Made by a program: the position numbers and the translations under genes
Shown: positions 25,580 to 34,175 of the stretch, in pieces
Layout: the number at the start of each line of letters is the position of its first letter
How positions within the stretch are numbered: the first letter of the stretch is position 1
Notes under the pieces: generated by a model
Told to the model about the DNA's origin: nothing
Databases searched by the model: none
Seen by the model: the letters and a program-made list of their open reading frames with translations, nothing else
NCBI GenBank assembly: GCA_052400625.1
Contig: JBQTGH010000002.1
Length of the DNA stretch: 64,000 nt
Direction: 5' to 3' (one strand)
DNA from: Thermophagus sp052400625
GTDB taxonomy: Bacteria; Bacteroidota; Bacteroidia; Bacteroidales; Marinilabiliaceae

Positions 25580-27514
25580 ATGAACAAATACTTATCTATT
25601 TTATTACTTGTCCTTTCTACAATAATTACTTTTTCCTCCTGTCAACAGAATAAGGATTCCGAATCCGAAATTCAGGCCATTTATCAGAAAGCATTAAACA
25701 ATCACCGTACTCGTCGCGACTCATTAGAGTATTACTATGAACAATGTTTAAAACTGGATACTCTGAAATTGTCCGATCTTGCCCGGGCGCAAATTCTTCA
25801 TATTAAAGGTCTGATGTTTGAAGAACGTCTTTGGCACGACAGCGCATCTTATGTCTATACAGCCGCCGTCGACCTGCAACCTGCCGATACCTTGCAGGCG
25901 ATCCTGCTGATTCGTGCCGCCTGCAATGATGCCCGGGTTCCTGATTACGACAGATACCAAACTAATATGGCTTCAGCCGAGAAGGTGGTAAAAAAACTGA
26001 ATGATCCCGTTCAGGATGCTGCTTTACTGGGGGCTAAAGGCGATTATTATATCGAAATTGAAGACTACAAAAATGCTATTGAATCATATATGTCTGCCGA
26101 CAGCATCCTGAAGGCTCATGACATTATTAAGGGGCGCCAATATTTCCACAACCGCACCAGCTATGCTTACCGGAGAAGTGCTAAATACCCGCCGGCGTTT
26201 GAGCACATGCTCAAAAGCATCGAATTTTCAGAGCAACTCCAAAACAAATATCGACTGGTATCCAGCTATCTGGACATTAGCCGAATGTATCGTGATGTAC
26301 AGCGATACGATGAAGCCATGAAATGGGAAGTAAAACATTTGGCGCTGGCGCGTGAGGTTAATAGCATTGATAACATCAGAAAGGGACTGGAGAATATGGG
26401 AATTATCCATGCTGAAAAACAAGAGTGGGATACGGCTCAATCCTATTTCGAACAGGCCATGGAATTAGCTTATGAGATCAATAATCCTGATGCCATCACT
26501 TTTGCACTAAGTAATATGGGCAACTTCTTTTACCGGAAAGGCGACATTGACATGGCTCTTTCTTATTATGAAAAAAGCTATGAGTACCGAAAAAAGAATT
26601 TCCCTAGAAATAATGGAATGGTCAATATCCTTTTCCATCTGGGATCTGCACATCTGGCAAAAAAGAATTACCAATTAAGTGAGAAATATCTTTTAGAAGC
26701 ACAGGCTTTTGCCGACTCTTCACAAAATAAAGGGTGGGCACTCTCGGTGGGTGAACAATTACACCAACTGTATAAAGCAACCAAAGACTACAAGAAATAC
26801 GCGCTCAGCCTGCAATATTACCTCGATGCCAAAGAAAAATGGGACTCCAATAAAGAAAATACACGATTTAATAAACTTATGCTTCAATACGAGAAAAAAC
26901 AAAATGATGCCACCATCGCCTTGCAGGCGCAAAAGTTAAAAATCCGACGTCAGTTATTAATCTTTCTTGGCGTGCTATTGTTAATGATCATTACCATTAT
27001 TACTATTGTTCTGGCCAACAAAAAAACCAAAGAGCAGGCTATCAAAACATTATATCGGCAATCTATTTTAGCCCACGATCAACAAAAAGTGATCAACAGT
27101 CTCCTGCAAAAATCAGCCCCGGAACACCATGATAATTCGGAAAACAAAATGTTGAATTCGCTTCTCCATTTGCTGGATATTGAGCACATTTATCAAAAAG
27201 CCGAGCTATCACTCGAATCGCTGGCACAAGAGCTGGGAACCAATAATACCTATGTTTCGCAGTTGATCAACCGCGAATTCAATTGTAATTTCAAGACCCT
27301 CATAAACCGTTACCGTATTAATTATTGCAAGACGGAAATAAAAGAAAACCCCGATAACCTGGCTATGAAAAATATTGGCATGAAAGCCGGGTTTAAGTCC
27401 CAGTCTACTTTCTACGCCGCCTTTAAACAGGAAGTGGGAATGACGCCGCTACAATTTGCCAAGGTTGCCCATATGGAAAACAAAAAACAAGAACCAAGTA
27501 AAAAATCGGCTTAA
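25580..27514 (+). CDS. membrane-bound TPR-AraC transcriptional regulator
   Basis: 644 aa. The N-terminus is a lipoprotein-like or cleavable signal (TIITFSSC). Residues ~40-430 are tetratricopeptide repeats, a membrane span lies at ~458-478 (FLGVLLLMIITIITIVLA), and the C-terminal ~105 residues are an AraC-type helix-turn-helix domain (LAQELGTNNTYVSQLIN ... NIGMKAGFKSQSTFYAAFK). This places the TPR domain in the periplasm and the DNA-binding domain in the cytoplasm, a one-component design common in Bacteroidota. The signal and target genes are unknown; the paralogous lipoproteins opposite it are plausible but unproven targets. Confidence 0.9.
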   Translation: MNKYLSILLLVLSTIITFSSCQQNKDSESEIQAIYQKALNNHRTRRDSLEYYYEQCLKLDTLKLSDLARAQILHIKGLMFEERLWHDSASYVYTAAVDLQPADTLQAILLIRAACNDARVPDYDRYQTNMASAEKVVKKLNDPVQDAALLGAKGDYYIEIEDYKNAIESYMSADSILKAHDIIKGRQYFHNRTSYAYRRSAKYPPAFEHMLKSIEFSEQLQNKYRLVSSYLDISRMYRDVQRYDEAMKWEVKHLALAREVNSIDNIRKGLENMGIIHAEKQEWDTAQSYFEQAMELAYEINNPDAITFALSNMGNFFYRKGDIDMALSYYEKSYEYRKKNFPRNNGMVNILFHLGSAHLAKKNYQLSEKYLLEAQAFADSSQNKGWALSVGEQLHQLYKATKDYKKYALSLQYYLDAKEKWDSNKENTRFNKLMLQYEKKQNDATIALQAQKLKIRRQLLIFLGVLLLMIITIITIVLANKKTKEQAIKTLYRQSILAHDQQKVINSLLQKSAPEHHDNSENKMLNSLLHLLDIEHIYQKAELSLESLAQELGTNNTYVSQLINREFNCNFKTLINRYRINYCKTEIKENPDNLAMKNIGMKAGFKSQSTFYAAFKQEVGMTPLQFAKVAHMENKKQEPSKKSA

Positions 27515-27600
27515 GCCGAAAGAGAACGACATCCTCCCATTATATATAAGAGAATTTCAAACATAAAGCATAAGCCATTTTCTTATATTTTCTGAGTTCC

Positions 27601-28005
27601 TGCAGCATGCAGCATGTTTTCAGAATTTTTTCCGAGGCGCTGCAATGTGCAGCACGTTTTCAGAAAATTTTCCGGGACGCTGCAATGTGCAGGACGTTTT
27701 CAGAATTTTTTCCGGGACGCTGCAGTGTGCAGGACGTTTTTCAGAATTTTTTCCAAGGCGCTGCAACGTGCAGGACGTTTTCAGAAAATTTTCCGAGGCG
27801 CTGCAACGTGCAGGAACAAATCTTAAACGTTAGCTGACGCGCTGCAGCGTGCAGGAGCAAATCCACAGCTTCGACCGAGGCGCTGCGTGCTGCAGGAACA
27901 AATCTTAAACGTTTGCTGACGTGCTGCAGTGTGCAGGAACAAATCTAAAACCTTTGCTGACGCGCTGCAAACTGCAGGAAGAAGCGAAAAGCCGATTCCC
28001 CAATT
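27601..28005. repeat. tandem array of ten ~40-bp palindrome-bearing units
   Basis: Units begin at 27601, 27641, 27681, 27721, 27762, 27802, 27843, 27884, 27925 and 27966, a period of 40-41 bp. Each starts with the palindromic core CTGCA-NNN-TGCAG. The rest falls in two classes: units 1-5 carry a GACGTTTTCAGAATTTTTTCC-like spacer, units 6-9 an AACAAATCTTAAACGTTTGC-like spacer. The array ends about 120 bp upstream of a RAYT-type transposase pseudogene, so REP-like origin is plausible. All three plus frames are open through parts of the array because 40 is not a multiple of 3, but these are not genes. Confidence 0.85.
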
Positions 28006-28128
28006 CACGCCTTTACGCTTTTTCAGAGAAAAGCCATCAGATTATTTCTTGCCAAACCCCGTATTTCTTTTTAATTTCGATATCCAGTCCGTCAGAAATG
28101 GCATAACACCCCATAACAACAGGGATTT

Positions 28129-28517
28129 ATGAAGGATAAATACAGAGGTAAATACCGGAATAAATCCATGCGTTTGCAAAATTGGGACTATAGTTGGAAT
28201 GCTGCCTGTTTTGTGACCATTTGCACCCATCAAAGGCGCTGTTTTTTTGGGGAGGTGGTTTCAGGAAAAATGAAATTATCGCCCGTCGGCATTATTGCCG
28301 ATATATTGTGGCATGAAATTAAAAACCACGCCCAAAACGTGGAATTGGGGGCATATGTGGTGATGCCCAACCACGTTCATGGCATTTTGATTTTGCCTGG
28401 CAACCCCGATTTTACGAACACATCATTCGGAACGAAAAATCATTCGAAAATATTTCCAATTATATCATCAACAACCCGGCAAAATGGGGAAATGACAGAA
28501 TGTTGACAAAAAAATAA
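28129..28517 (+). pseudogene. REP-associated tyrosine transposase (RAYT) with an internal deletion
   Basis: The first ~88 codons encode the HUH-type Y1 transposase N-terminus of the RAYT family: LQNWDYSWNAACFVTICTHQR, then VVMPNHVHGILIL with the two metal-binding histidines. After that the frame changes, but a second frame continues with the family C-terminus: WQPRFYEHIIRNEKSFENI, NYIINNPAKWGNDRM, stop at 28517. The intervening segment that normally joins them (roughly 50-60 residues) is missing, so the gene carries a deletion with frameshift and is surely inactive. It adjoins the palindromic array at 27601. Confidence 0.85.
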
Positions 28518-28692
28518 AACACCTTCTAATTTATGGAAGAAATAGGCATTCGTTTTAACTGCTTCTTAGTTTAGGATTCACTCTTATTTAAATGCCCACC
28601 CGGAAAAACCTTTTCCATCTTTAAATGTTTTATCCTTTAAACAATTCCAATACCATTCCGGGCGTTATGACACATTAAAATATGCTTCATTC

Positions 28693-29154
28693 ATGGTCGT
28701 GAAAATAGATAAATTCAAACTTGTAGGGTTAAAACTAAAAGGGAAAACCACCAATGAGAATAACCAATCGGGCAAAGATTGCGGCTATTTATGGCAAAAA
28801 TTTCAAACGGAGAAAATTTCCGAAAGAATTCCGGAAAAATTATCCGACGAAATTTATGCGGTCTATTATGATTATGAAAGCGACGAAACATCGCCATTTT
28901 CATATTTCATAGGGTGTAAAGTTGCTGAAAACACCGATGTGCCTCACGATTTGGACCAATTAATAATCCCGGCCCGGCAGTACCAAAAGTTTACGGCAAA
29001 AGGTGTCATGCCGCATTGCATTGCAGACACCTGGAAGAAAATATGGAATTCAAACATGAACCGAAAATTTGCCTTCGACTTTGAAGTTTACGATGAACGA
29101 AGCAAAGATTGGAATCATGCAGAAGTAGACCTTTTTTTATCAATAGCCGATTAA
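28693..29154 (+). CDS. GyrI-like effector-binding domain protein
   Basis: 153 aa, a stand-alone ligand-binding domain of the GyrI/SOUL/AraC effector-binding fold (as in Cass2-type proteins). Typical blocks are an N-terminal strand VVKIDKFKLVGLKLKG, IYAVYYDYESDETSPFSYFIGCKV and the C-terminal EVYDERSKD. These proteins bind small hydrophobic or cationic molecules; without a DNA-binding domain the output is unknown. No partner gene is visible; it lies between the RAYT relic and the betaine cluster. Confidence 0.85.
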   Translation: MVVKIDKFKLVGLKLKGKTTNENNQSGKDCGYLWQKFQTEKISERIPEKLSDEIYAVYYDYESDETSPFSYFIGCKVAENTDVPHDLDQLIIPARQYQKFTAKGVMPHCIADTWKKIWNSNMNRKFAFDFEVYDERSKDWNHAEVDLFLSIAD

Positions 29155-29461
29155 ATAACGCAACCTCGTCGGATCCACACAGGCAGAAGATAAAAATCGC
29201 AATTCCAACCCGTTTTTTTGACTCCCGATTCAAACCGGACAATAACAAAGTGCCATTCTTGCTTTAAGCGATACCGTACCATCTGAAATATTCGCCTCAA
29301 AACAAACAACCATATAAACCTCACAATCTGACGATTAAAATCAATTTATCTGAAAATATTTTTACTGTCGTATTGCATAAAAAAACTAAAAATCAACAAT
29401 TAAATTATCGGAAATTAATTATAATAAACCCTTAAACTTTTTCATCCTCATCTTAATCCAT

Positions 29462-29469
29462 TACCTTTG
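29462..29469 (+). promoter_or_regulatory. -7 box upstream of the betaine-uptake cluster
   Basis: TACCTTTG matches TAnnTTTG; about 20 bp upstream the sequence is CTTTTTC rather than a clean TTTG. It lies 247 bp before the porin gene, so transcripts would have a long leader crossing the minus-strand leader repeat copy E. Confidence 0.4.
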
Positions 29470-29591
29470 CAGGAAAATCTGCTTGCATCGAAACAAATAT
29501 TATCAACTACCTATTCAATTTATTCCGGCTTTATACATAGATCCGGCTCCGATTGTTGATAGTCTTTTCTGATGCTTTTGTCAAGCGTATT

Positions 29592-29672
29592 CATTCGTAT
29601 AGAATTTATTTAAGAATTGGGCGAATGGAACTCGCATGACCGTAAGATTATACATATTCTAATTGTGACAAA
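29592..29672 (-). repeat. conserved leader repeat, copy E (minus strand)
   Basis: On the minus strand: TTTGTCACAATTAG, ATATGTATAATC, ACGGTCATGCGAGTTCC, ATTCGCCCAATTC and TATACGAATG. The ATG at 29594 opens a 24-codon frame (MNTLDKSIRKDYQQSEPDLC then IKPE, stop at 29520). It points away from the porin gene. Confidence 0.8.
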
Positions 29673-29715
29673 CTTAAGTTGGTCAGGCTCATTTCATTAT
29701 TAAAAATTCAAATAA

Positions 29716-30948
29716 ATGCAGTTAAAAAGAATCTTATTAGCCTTTGGGGCCATATTGTTTTTTGCACAAAACACTATGGCACAAGACGAAAAATCAGAAA
29801 AAGAAGACTTTGTAAAATTTGGCGGAGCCGTCAGGTTCAACATCTATAATAAAAGCTGGGTGAAGGGGAAAACCCAACCCGAAGCCACCATCGACACCTG
29901 GCGGTTAAACGTCACCGCCCGCACCAAAGGTGTGGATCTGAATTTTGAATATCGCTTCTATCCTACATTCGGGACCCATTTTATGAAGCATGGTTGGTTA
30001 GGTTATGCCATATCCGACGACGTTTATATGAAATTGGGCGTCAGTCAGGTGCCCTTTGGCATAACGCCTTATGCTTCGCATTCCTGGTGGTTTCAGGCCC
30101 CCTACTACGCAGGTCTGGAAGATGACTACGATATGGGAATAAAGTTCGACATTTCGAGCATAGAAAATTTAGATCTGAGCCTTGCCTACTTCAGACAAGC
30201 TGAACCCGAAGGACCCTCCAACGACGGCCTCGTTACGTTTGGCAACTCCGGTCCGGGCCGCTATTCTTACGACTTTGTACCTGCTGATGACGCATCCAAT
30301 CGGGAACTGAATCAATTCAATCTGCGGGCTGCCTACCATCTTAATGCAAACCTTGAATTGGGTCTTAGCGGTCAGCTGGGGGGCATCTATAACAGTGTGT
30401 TAAATGAATCGACCACTTCCAAAGCCTTCGCCGCACATGTGGTAGCTGATGTTTCAGGATTCAATTTTAAAGGTGAAGTGATTTATTACGATTACACCGC
30501 CAGGGATAACTCGGGTGAAGACCTCAAGACCATTCAGATGGGGGCCTATGGTTCACCCTATCAGGTAGCCACGGAAGCCACTATGTATGTGGCCGGCTTA
30601 GGTTATACCATTCCGGTGGAGTTTGGGCCCATCAGCAGCGTTCAGACTTATATCGATTACACCTATACCGATAAACTGGAAAAAAGCTTTGTGGATATGC
30701 AGCATTTAATTCCCGGCTTTATGATTACGGCAGGTAATATCTATACTTATGTGGATTTTGCCATGGGGAAAAATCAACCCTGGTTAACCCCTTCCTTTGG
30801 TACCGGTCTGGGAAAAGGACAATTGTACAGCCCGGATGCTGACTCAAAATATTATACTGATGATGAGAATTTACAAGGTACTCCTGTGCCCATGAAAGAG
30901 CTGGAATGGGAAACCCGATTCAACATTAACATCGGCTATTATTTTTAA
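29716..30948 (+). CDS. outer-membrane porin linked to the betaine transporter
   Basis: 410 aa with a signal peptide (cleavage after MAQ near residue 22). The rest is an extended beta-barrel with strand-like alternation, Gly/Tyr/Asp-rich turns and a C-terminal GYYF, consistent with a phosphate-selective-porin-like (OprP/OprO) or general Bacteroidota porin. It lies 43 bp upstream of the proV-like gene, so it is likely cotranscribed with the ABC transporter and could supply compatible solutes through the outer membrane. The substrate link is inferred from position. Confidence 0.82.
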   Translation: MQLKRILLAFGAILFFAQNTMAQDEKSEKEDFVKFGGAVRFNIYNKSWVKGKTQPEATIDTWRLNVTARTKGVDLNFEYRFYPTFGTHFMKHGWLGYAISDDVYMKLGVSQVPFGITPYASHSWWFQAPYYAGLEDDYDMGIKFDISSIENLDLSLAYFRQAEPEGPSNDGLVTFGNSGPGRYSYDFVPADDASNRELNQFNLRAAYHLNANLELGLSGQLGGIYNSVLNESTTSKAFAAHVVADVSGFNFKGEVIYYDYTARDNSGEDLKTIQMGAYGSPYQVATEATMYVAGLGYTIPVEFGPISSVQTYIDYTYTDKLEKSFVDMQHLIPGFMITAGNIYTYVDFAMGKNQPWLTPSFGTGLGKGQLYSPDADSKYYTDDENLQGTPVPMKELEWETRFNINIGYYF

Positions 30949-30991
30949 ACGAGGTGTATGAGCCATCATTTAGGAACCAAACAAAATAAAA

Positions 30992-32233
30992 ATGTCAACA
31001 GACACCATAAAGATAGAAGTTAAGGACCTGACCGTCATATTTGGCAAAAACAAACATCAGGCCTTAAAAATGCTGGAACAAGGTAGCAGCAAAGAAGAGA
31101 TACTGAAAAAAACAAGATGCACCGTAGGGGTTAACAATGCCAGCTTTCGCATTAATACCGGGGAGGTATTCGTTATAATGGGCCTGTCGGGAAGTGGAAA
31201 GTCAACGTTGCTTCGTTGCTTAAACAGGCTTATTGAACCCACCACGGGCGATGTAATTGTCAATGGTGTGAATATTACCAAACAATCGAACGAAGAATTA
31301 TTGGATACCCGGCGCACCGAAATGAGTATGGTTTTTCAGAAATTTGGGCTACTGCCGCACCGTTCTGTGTTGGAAAATGTGGCTTTTGGCCTGGAGATAA
31401 GAGGAGAATCCAAAGAATCGCGGTTGCAAAAAGCGCAAGAAGCTTTAGAAACGGTGGGACTGAAAGGTTTTGAAGCACAAAAACCATCACAACTTTCGGG
31501 AGGGATGCAACAACGAGTGGGCCTGGCACGCGCATTGGCCAACAACCCCGAAGTATTGTTAATGGATGAGGCCTTTTCGGCACTCGACCCGTTAATTAAA
31601 TCGGACATGCAGGATGAATTACTCGACATACAGGACAAACTGCATAAGACCATCGTCTTCATCACCCACGATTTGGATGAAGCGATTAAAATAGGCGACA
31701 GAATCGCCATCATGAAAGATGGTTTTATAGAACAAATAGGAACGGCCGAAGAAATTCTTAAAAATCCTGCCAGCGAATACGTGGAAGCATTCGTAGAAAA
31801 GGTGGACCGAAAATCTATTATTACGGCCGGAAGCTTAATGTCCCGTAAACCTACGTTGGTTCAAGCTGAAAAAGAAGGACCTGAGCAGATCATCCGCAAG
31901 ATGAATAAACTGTCGGTCGAAGTATTGCCGGTCGTAAATAAACACCGTATTTTTCTGGGTTTTATCTGGCTGCCTCGGGTGCTGGAAGCAGTCAAACAAA
32001 ATAAAACGACCATCGAAGACTTTATCACCACAGAATGTCCCAGCGTGTACAAAGAATACACCGTAGAAGAAATGCTTCCTTTAATCACCAACACCAAATC
32101 GCCCATTGCCGTGGTGGAAAAAGAACAGGGCAAACTGTTGGGTATCGTCAGCCAAACTTCTTTGGTCATTGAAGCCACCCGCTTTGATAAGCAAGAAATT
32201 GTAGAACTTAAGGAACAAGCAAAAGAACAATAA
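30992..32233 (+). CDS. proV: glycine betaine/proline ABC transporter, ATPase
   Basis: 413 aa ATP-binding subunit of a ProU/OpuA-type osmoprotectant importer. Residues ~50-265 are the ABC domain: Walker A GLSGSGKSTLL, signature LSGGMQQRVGLARAL, Walker B VLLMDEAFSALDP, H-loop FITHDLDEA. The C-terminal ~130 residues form a CBS-domain pair (~280-405), the usual regulatory module for ionic-strength sensing. It is the first ABC gene of the cluster; proW begins 3 bp after its stop. Confidence 0.96.
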   Translation: MSTDTIKIEVKDLTVIFGKNKHQALKMLEQGSSKEEILKKTRCTVGVNNASFRINTGEVFVIMGLSGSGKSTLLRCLNRLIEPTTGDVIVNGVNITKQSNEELLDTRRTEMSMVFQKFGLLPHRSVLENVAFGLEIRGESKESRLQKAQEALETVGLKGFEAQKPSQLSGGMQQRVGLARALANNPEVLLMDEAFSALDPLIKSDMQDELLDIQDKLHKTIVFITHDLDEAIKIGDRIAIMKDGFIEQIGTAEEILKNPASEYVEAFVEKVDRKSIITAGSLMSRKPTLVQAEKEGPEQIIRKMNKLSVEVLPVVNKHRIFLGFIWLPRVLEAVKQNKTTIEDFITTECPSVYKEYTVEEMLPLITNTKSPIAVVEKEQGKLLGIVSQTSLVIEATRFDKQEIVELKEQAKEQ

Positions 32234-32235
32234 CC

Positions 32236-33114
32236 ATGGAAAAAATCATTGATATAGGAAAATACATTGAGACGGTAGTCATCTGGCTGACAGAAAACCT
32301 TGATGGGTTATTTGACTTCATCAAGAATGTGGGCAATGGCTTTATTGAAGGATTTGAATGGTTAATGTTGGGCATCCCGTTTTACCTTTTCATCGCGTTG
32401 TTTGCCCTTCTGGCCTATTTTAAAGTAGGACGTGGAGGGGCGGTCTTCACCGCGCTGGGGTTAACCCTCATCTATCTGTTGGGCTTTTGGGTTGAAACGA
32501 TAGAAACCCTTGCCCTGATATTTGTATCCACCATTATTGCCCTAGTACAGGCCATTCCTCTGGGTATCTGGGCGGCAAAAAATGCCAATGTCAACAAGGT
32601 GGTGCGCCCCATCCTTGACTTCATGCAAACCATGCCGGCGTTTGTTTATCTCATTCCGGCAGTTTTGTTCTTCAGTATCGGCAAGCTTCCGGGTGCTTTT
32701 GCCACGGTTATTTTTGCCATGCCGCCGGCGGTAAGGCTGACAACCCTGGGCATACAGCAGGTCCCTCAAGATGTGGTTGAAGCCGCCAGAGCCTTCGGAG
32801 CCACAAACCGGCAAATATTGTTTAAAATAGAACTGCCATTGGCCACCAAAACCATCTTTACCGGCGTCAACCAAACCATTATGATGGCTCTTTCCATGGT
32901 CGTAATTGCCGGCATGATTGCTGCCGGCGGATTAGGCGAAAAAGTGCTGGAAGGCATCAACAACCTGGATATTGGTCTGGGCTTCGAAAGCGGGTTTGCC
33001 GTAGTCATCCTGGCCATCATCCTCGACCGCATCACTCAGTCGTTTAGCAAAAAAGACAACCATGGAAGCATGAATAAAATAAAATTCCTCTTCCGGAAAA
33101 AACAAAAAGATTGA
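32236..33114 (+). CDS. proW: glycine betaine/proline ABC transporter, permease
   Basis: 292 aa inner-membrane subunit. It has about six to seven membrane helices and the binding-protein-dependent permease (EAA) loop VPQDVVEAARAFGATNRQ, which couples to the ATPase. The signature DFMQTMPAFVYLIPAVLFF is typical of OpuAB/ProW. The start ATG lies 3 bp after proV, consistent with translational coupling. Together with proV and proX it completes a single-operon importer. Confidence 0.96.
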   Translation: MEKIIDIGKYIETVVIWLTENLDGLFDFIKNVGNGFIEGFEWLMLGIPFYLFIALFALLAYFKVGRGGAVFTALGLTLIYLLGFWVETIETLALIFVSTIIALVQAIPLGIWAAKNANVNKVVRPILDFMQTMPAFVYLIPAVLFFSIGKLPGAFATVIFAMPPAVRLTTLGIQQVPQDVVEAARAFGATNRQILFKIELPLATKTIFTGVNQTIMMALSMVVIAGMIAAGGLGEKVLEGINNLDIGLGFESGFAVVILAIILDRITQSFSKKDNHGSMNKIKFLFRKKQKD

Positions 33115-33116
33115 AT

Positions 33117-33146
33117 GGTGGGTGTCACAAAAGAATCACCCCACTG
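33117..33146 (+). promoter_or_regulatory. hairpin between proW and proX
   Basis: GTGGGTG, a ~14-nt loop, CACCCCAC forms a stem with one bulge and no U-tract. Hairpins between permease and binding-protein genes can stabilise or partly terminate mRNA to adjust subunit ratios. The function here is inferred. Confidence 0.35.
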
Positions 33147-33194
33147 TACACCAATCATTCTGAAACCAATTTCTAAAAAATAAACACGATACTC

Positions 33195-34061
33195 ATGAGA
33201 TTAAAAAATCTATTCTTAGCAGTACTAATAGTGGCAATAAGCAGTTGCCATTCTTCACAGAAAAAAACAGGTGAAGCCTCCAAAGAAATTACCCTGGCCT
33301 ATGTGGACGGTTGGGCCGAAGGCGTTGCCATGACCTACCTGACAAAAAGCATTCTGGAAACCGAAGGCTATTCAGTAAACTTAAAAAGAGCGGCCGTCGA
33401 CCTGGTGTTTGCCTCACTGGCAAACGGTGACATCGACGTATTCATGGATGCCTGGCTACCCGTTACCCACAAAGAAAAGGTAGCCAAATTTGGCGATAAG
33501 CTCGAAAGCCTGGGAACCAATATCGACCAGGCAAGGATAGGACTGGTGGTCCCAACTTATGTAACCATCAGTTCCATCGAAGAATTGAACAGTGTGGCCG
33601 ACCGGTTTGATAGAAAAATCATTGGCATTGAGAAGGGGGCCGGCATTACCGCCAAAACCGATTTGGCCATTGAAGAATACAACCTGAATTTGGAACAAAT
33701 GAATTCATCAGGCATCGCCATGCTCACCGAACTGTCAAAAGCCATCAAAAATAAGGAATGGATTGTAGTTACCGGCTGGGCCCCACACTGGAAGTTTGGC
33801 CGTTTCGAGCTAAAATTTCTGGACGACCCACGGAAGGTGTATGGCGAAACAGAGCATGTTGAAACTTATGCCAGAAAAGGATTTAAGGAAGATGACCCAT
33901 TTGCTGCCAACTATTTTTCCAATTTCCATTTAACGGATGCCCAGATAGCCGATTTGCTGGCGAAGATGGAAGATGGCGCCGACAACAAAGACGCCGCTGC
34001 CAAAGCCTGGATAGAACAAAACAAAGCATTGGTTCAAAGCTGGCTGCAAAAGGCAGAATAG
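33195..34061 (+). CDS. proX: glycine betaine-binding lipoprotein
   Basis: 288 aa with a lipoprotein signal (VAISSC). The OpuAC/ProX fold contains the tryptophans that form the cation-pi cage in this family: VDGWAEG, MDAWLPV and VTGWAPHWKFG. Being lipid-anchored on the periplasmic side it delivers substrate to ProW. It is the last gene of the porin-proV-proW-proX cluster and is followed by a strong terminator. The specific ligand (glycine betaine, proline betaine or choline) cannot be read from sequence. Confidence 0.94.
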   Translation: MRLKNLFLAVLIVAISSCHSSQKKTGEASKEITLAYVDGWAEGVAMTYLTKSILETEGYSVNLKRAAVDLVFASLANGDIDVFMDAWLPVTHKEKVAKFGDKLESLGTNIDQARIGLVVPTYVTISSIEELNSVADRFDRKIIGIEKGAGITAKTDLAIEEYNLNLEQMNSSGIAMLTELSKAIKNKEWIVVTGWAPHWKFGRFELKFLDDPRKVYGETEHVETYARKGFKEDDPFAANYFSNFHLTDAQIADLLAKMEDGADNKDAAAKAWIEQNKALVQSWLQKAE

Positions 34062-34074
34062 GATGATAATCCCT

Positions 34075-34114
34075 AAAAAAATCCCGCCACTTAAAATGTG
34101 ACGGGATTTTTTTT
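34075..34114. terminator. bidirectional terminator between proX and the fucosidase gene
   Basis: AAAAAATCCCGCCAC, a TTAAAAT loop, GTGACGGGATTTTTT. Long stem with A-run before and T-run after, so it serves both convergent transcription units. Confidence 0.9.
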
Positions 34115-34175
34115 CTACGGATATTTCAATCTGCAAGCTGAATGTTCCGGAACGTTAGGCATGTTACCCCTCCAT

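Larger units (their letters stand above)
29155..29715. other. long intergenic region upstream of the porin gene
   Basis: 560 bp. It contains the -7 box at 29462, a minus-strand copy of the conserved leader (29592-29672), and a 24-codon minus-strand frame that begins with that leader's ATG (29594 down to 29520). Nothing else was recognised. Confidence 0.5.

Noticed and set aside
27607..27837. Three overlapping plus-strand reading frames through the array
   Set aside because: They arise because the 40-bp repeat is not a multiple of three and contains few stops; the predicted proteins are just repeats of one another in shifted frames.
27601..28005. CRISPR array
   Set aside because: The unit is tandem with a period of 40-41 bp and the 'spacers' fall in two near-identical classes rather than being unique; no cas gene is present.
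33117..33146. A further copy of the leader repeat (TGTCACAAAAGA string)
   Set aside because: Only the short TGTCACAAAAGA matches; the conserved GCGAGTTCC and GACCAAT blocks are absent, so it is treated as chance.
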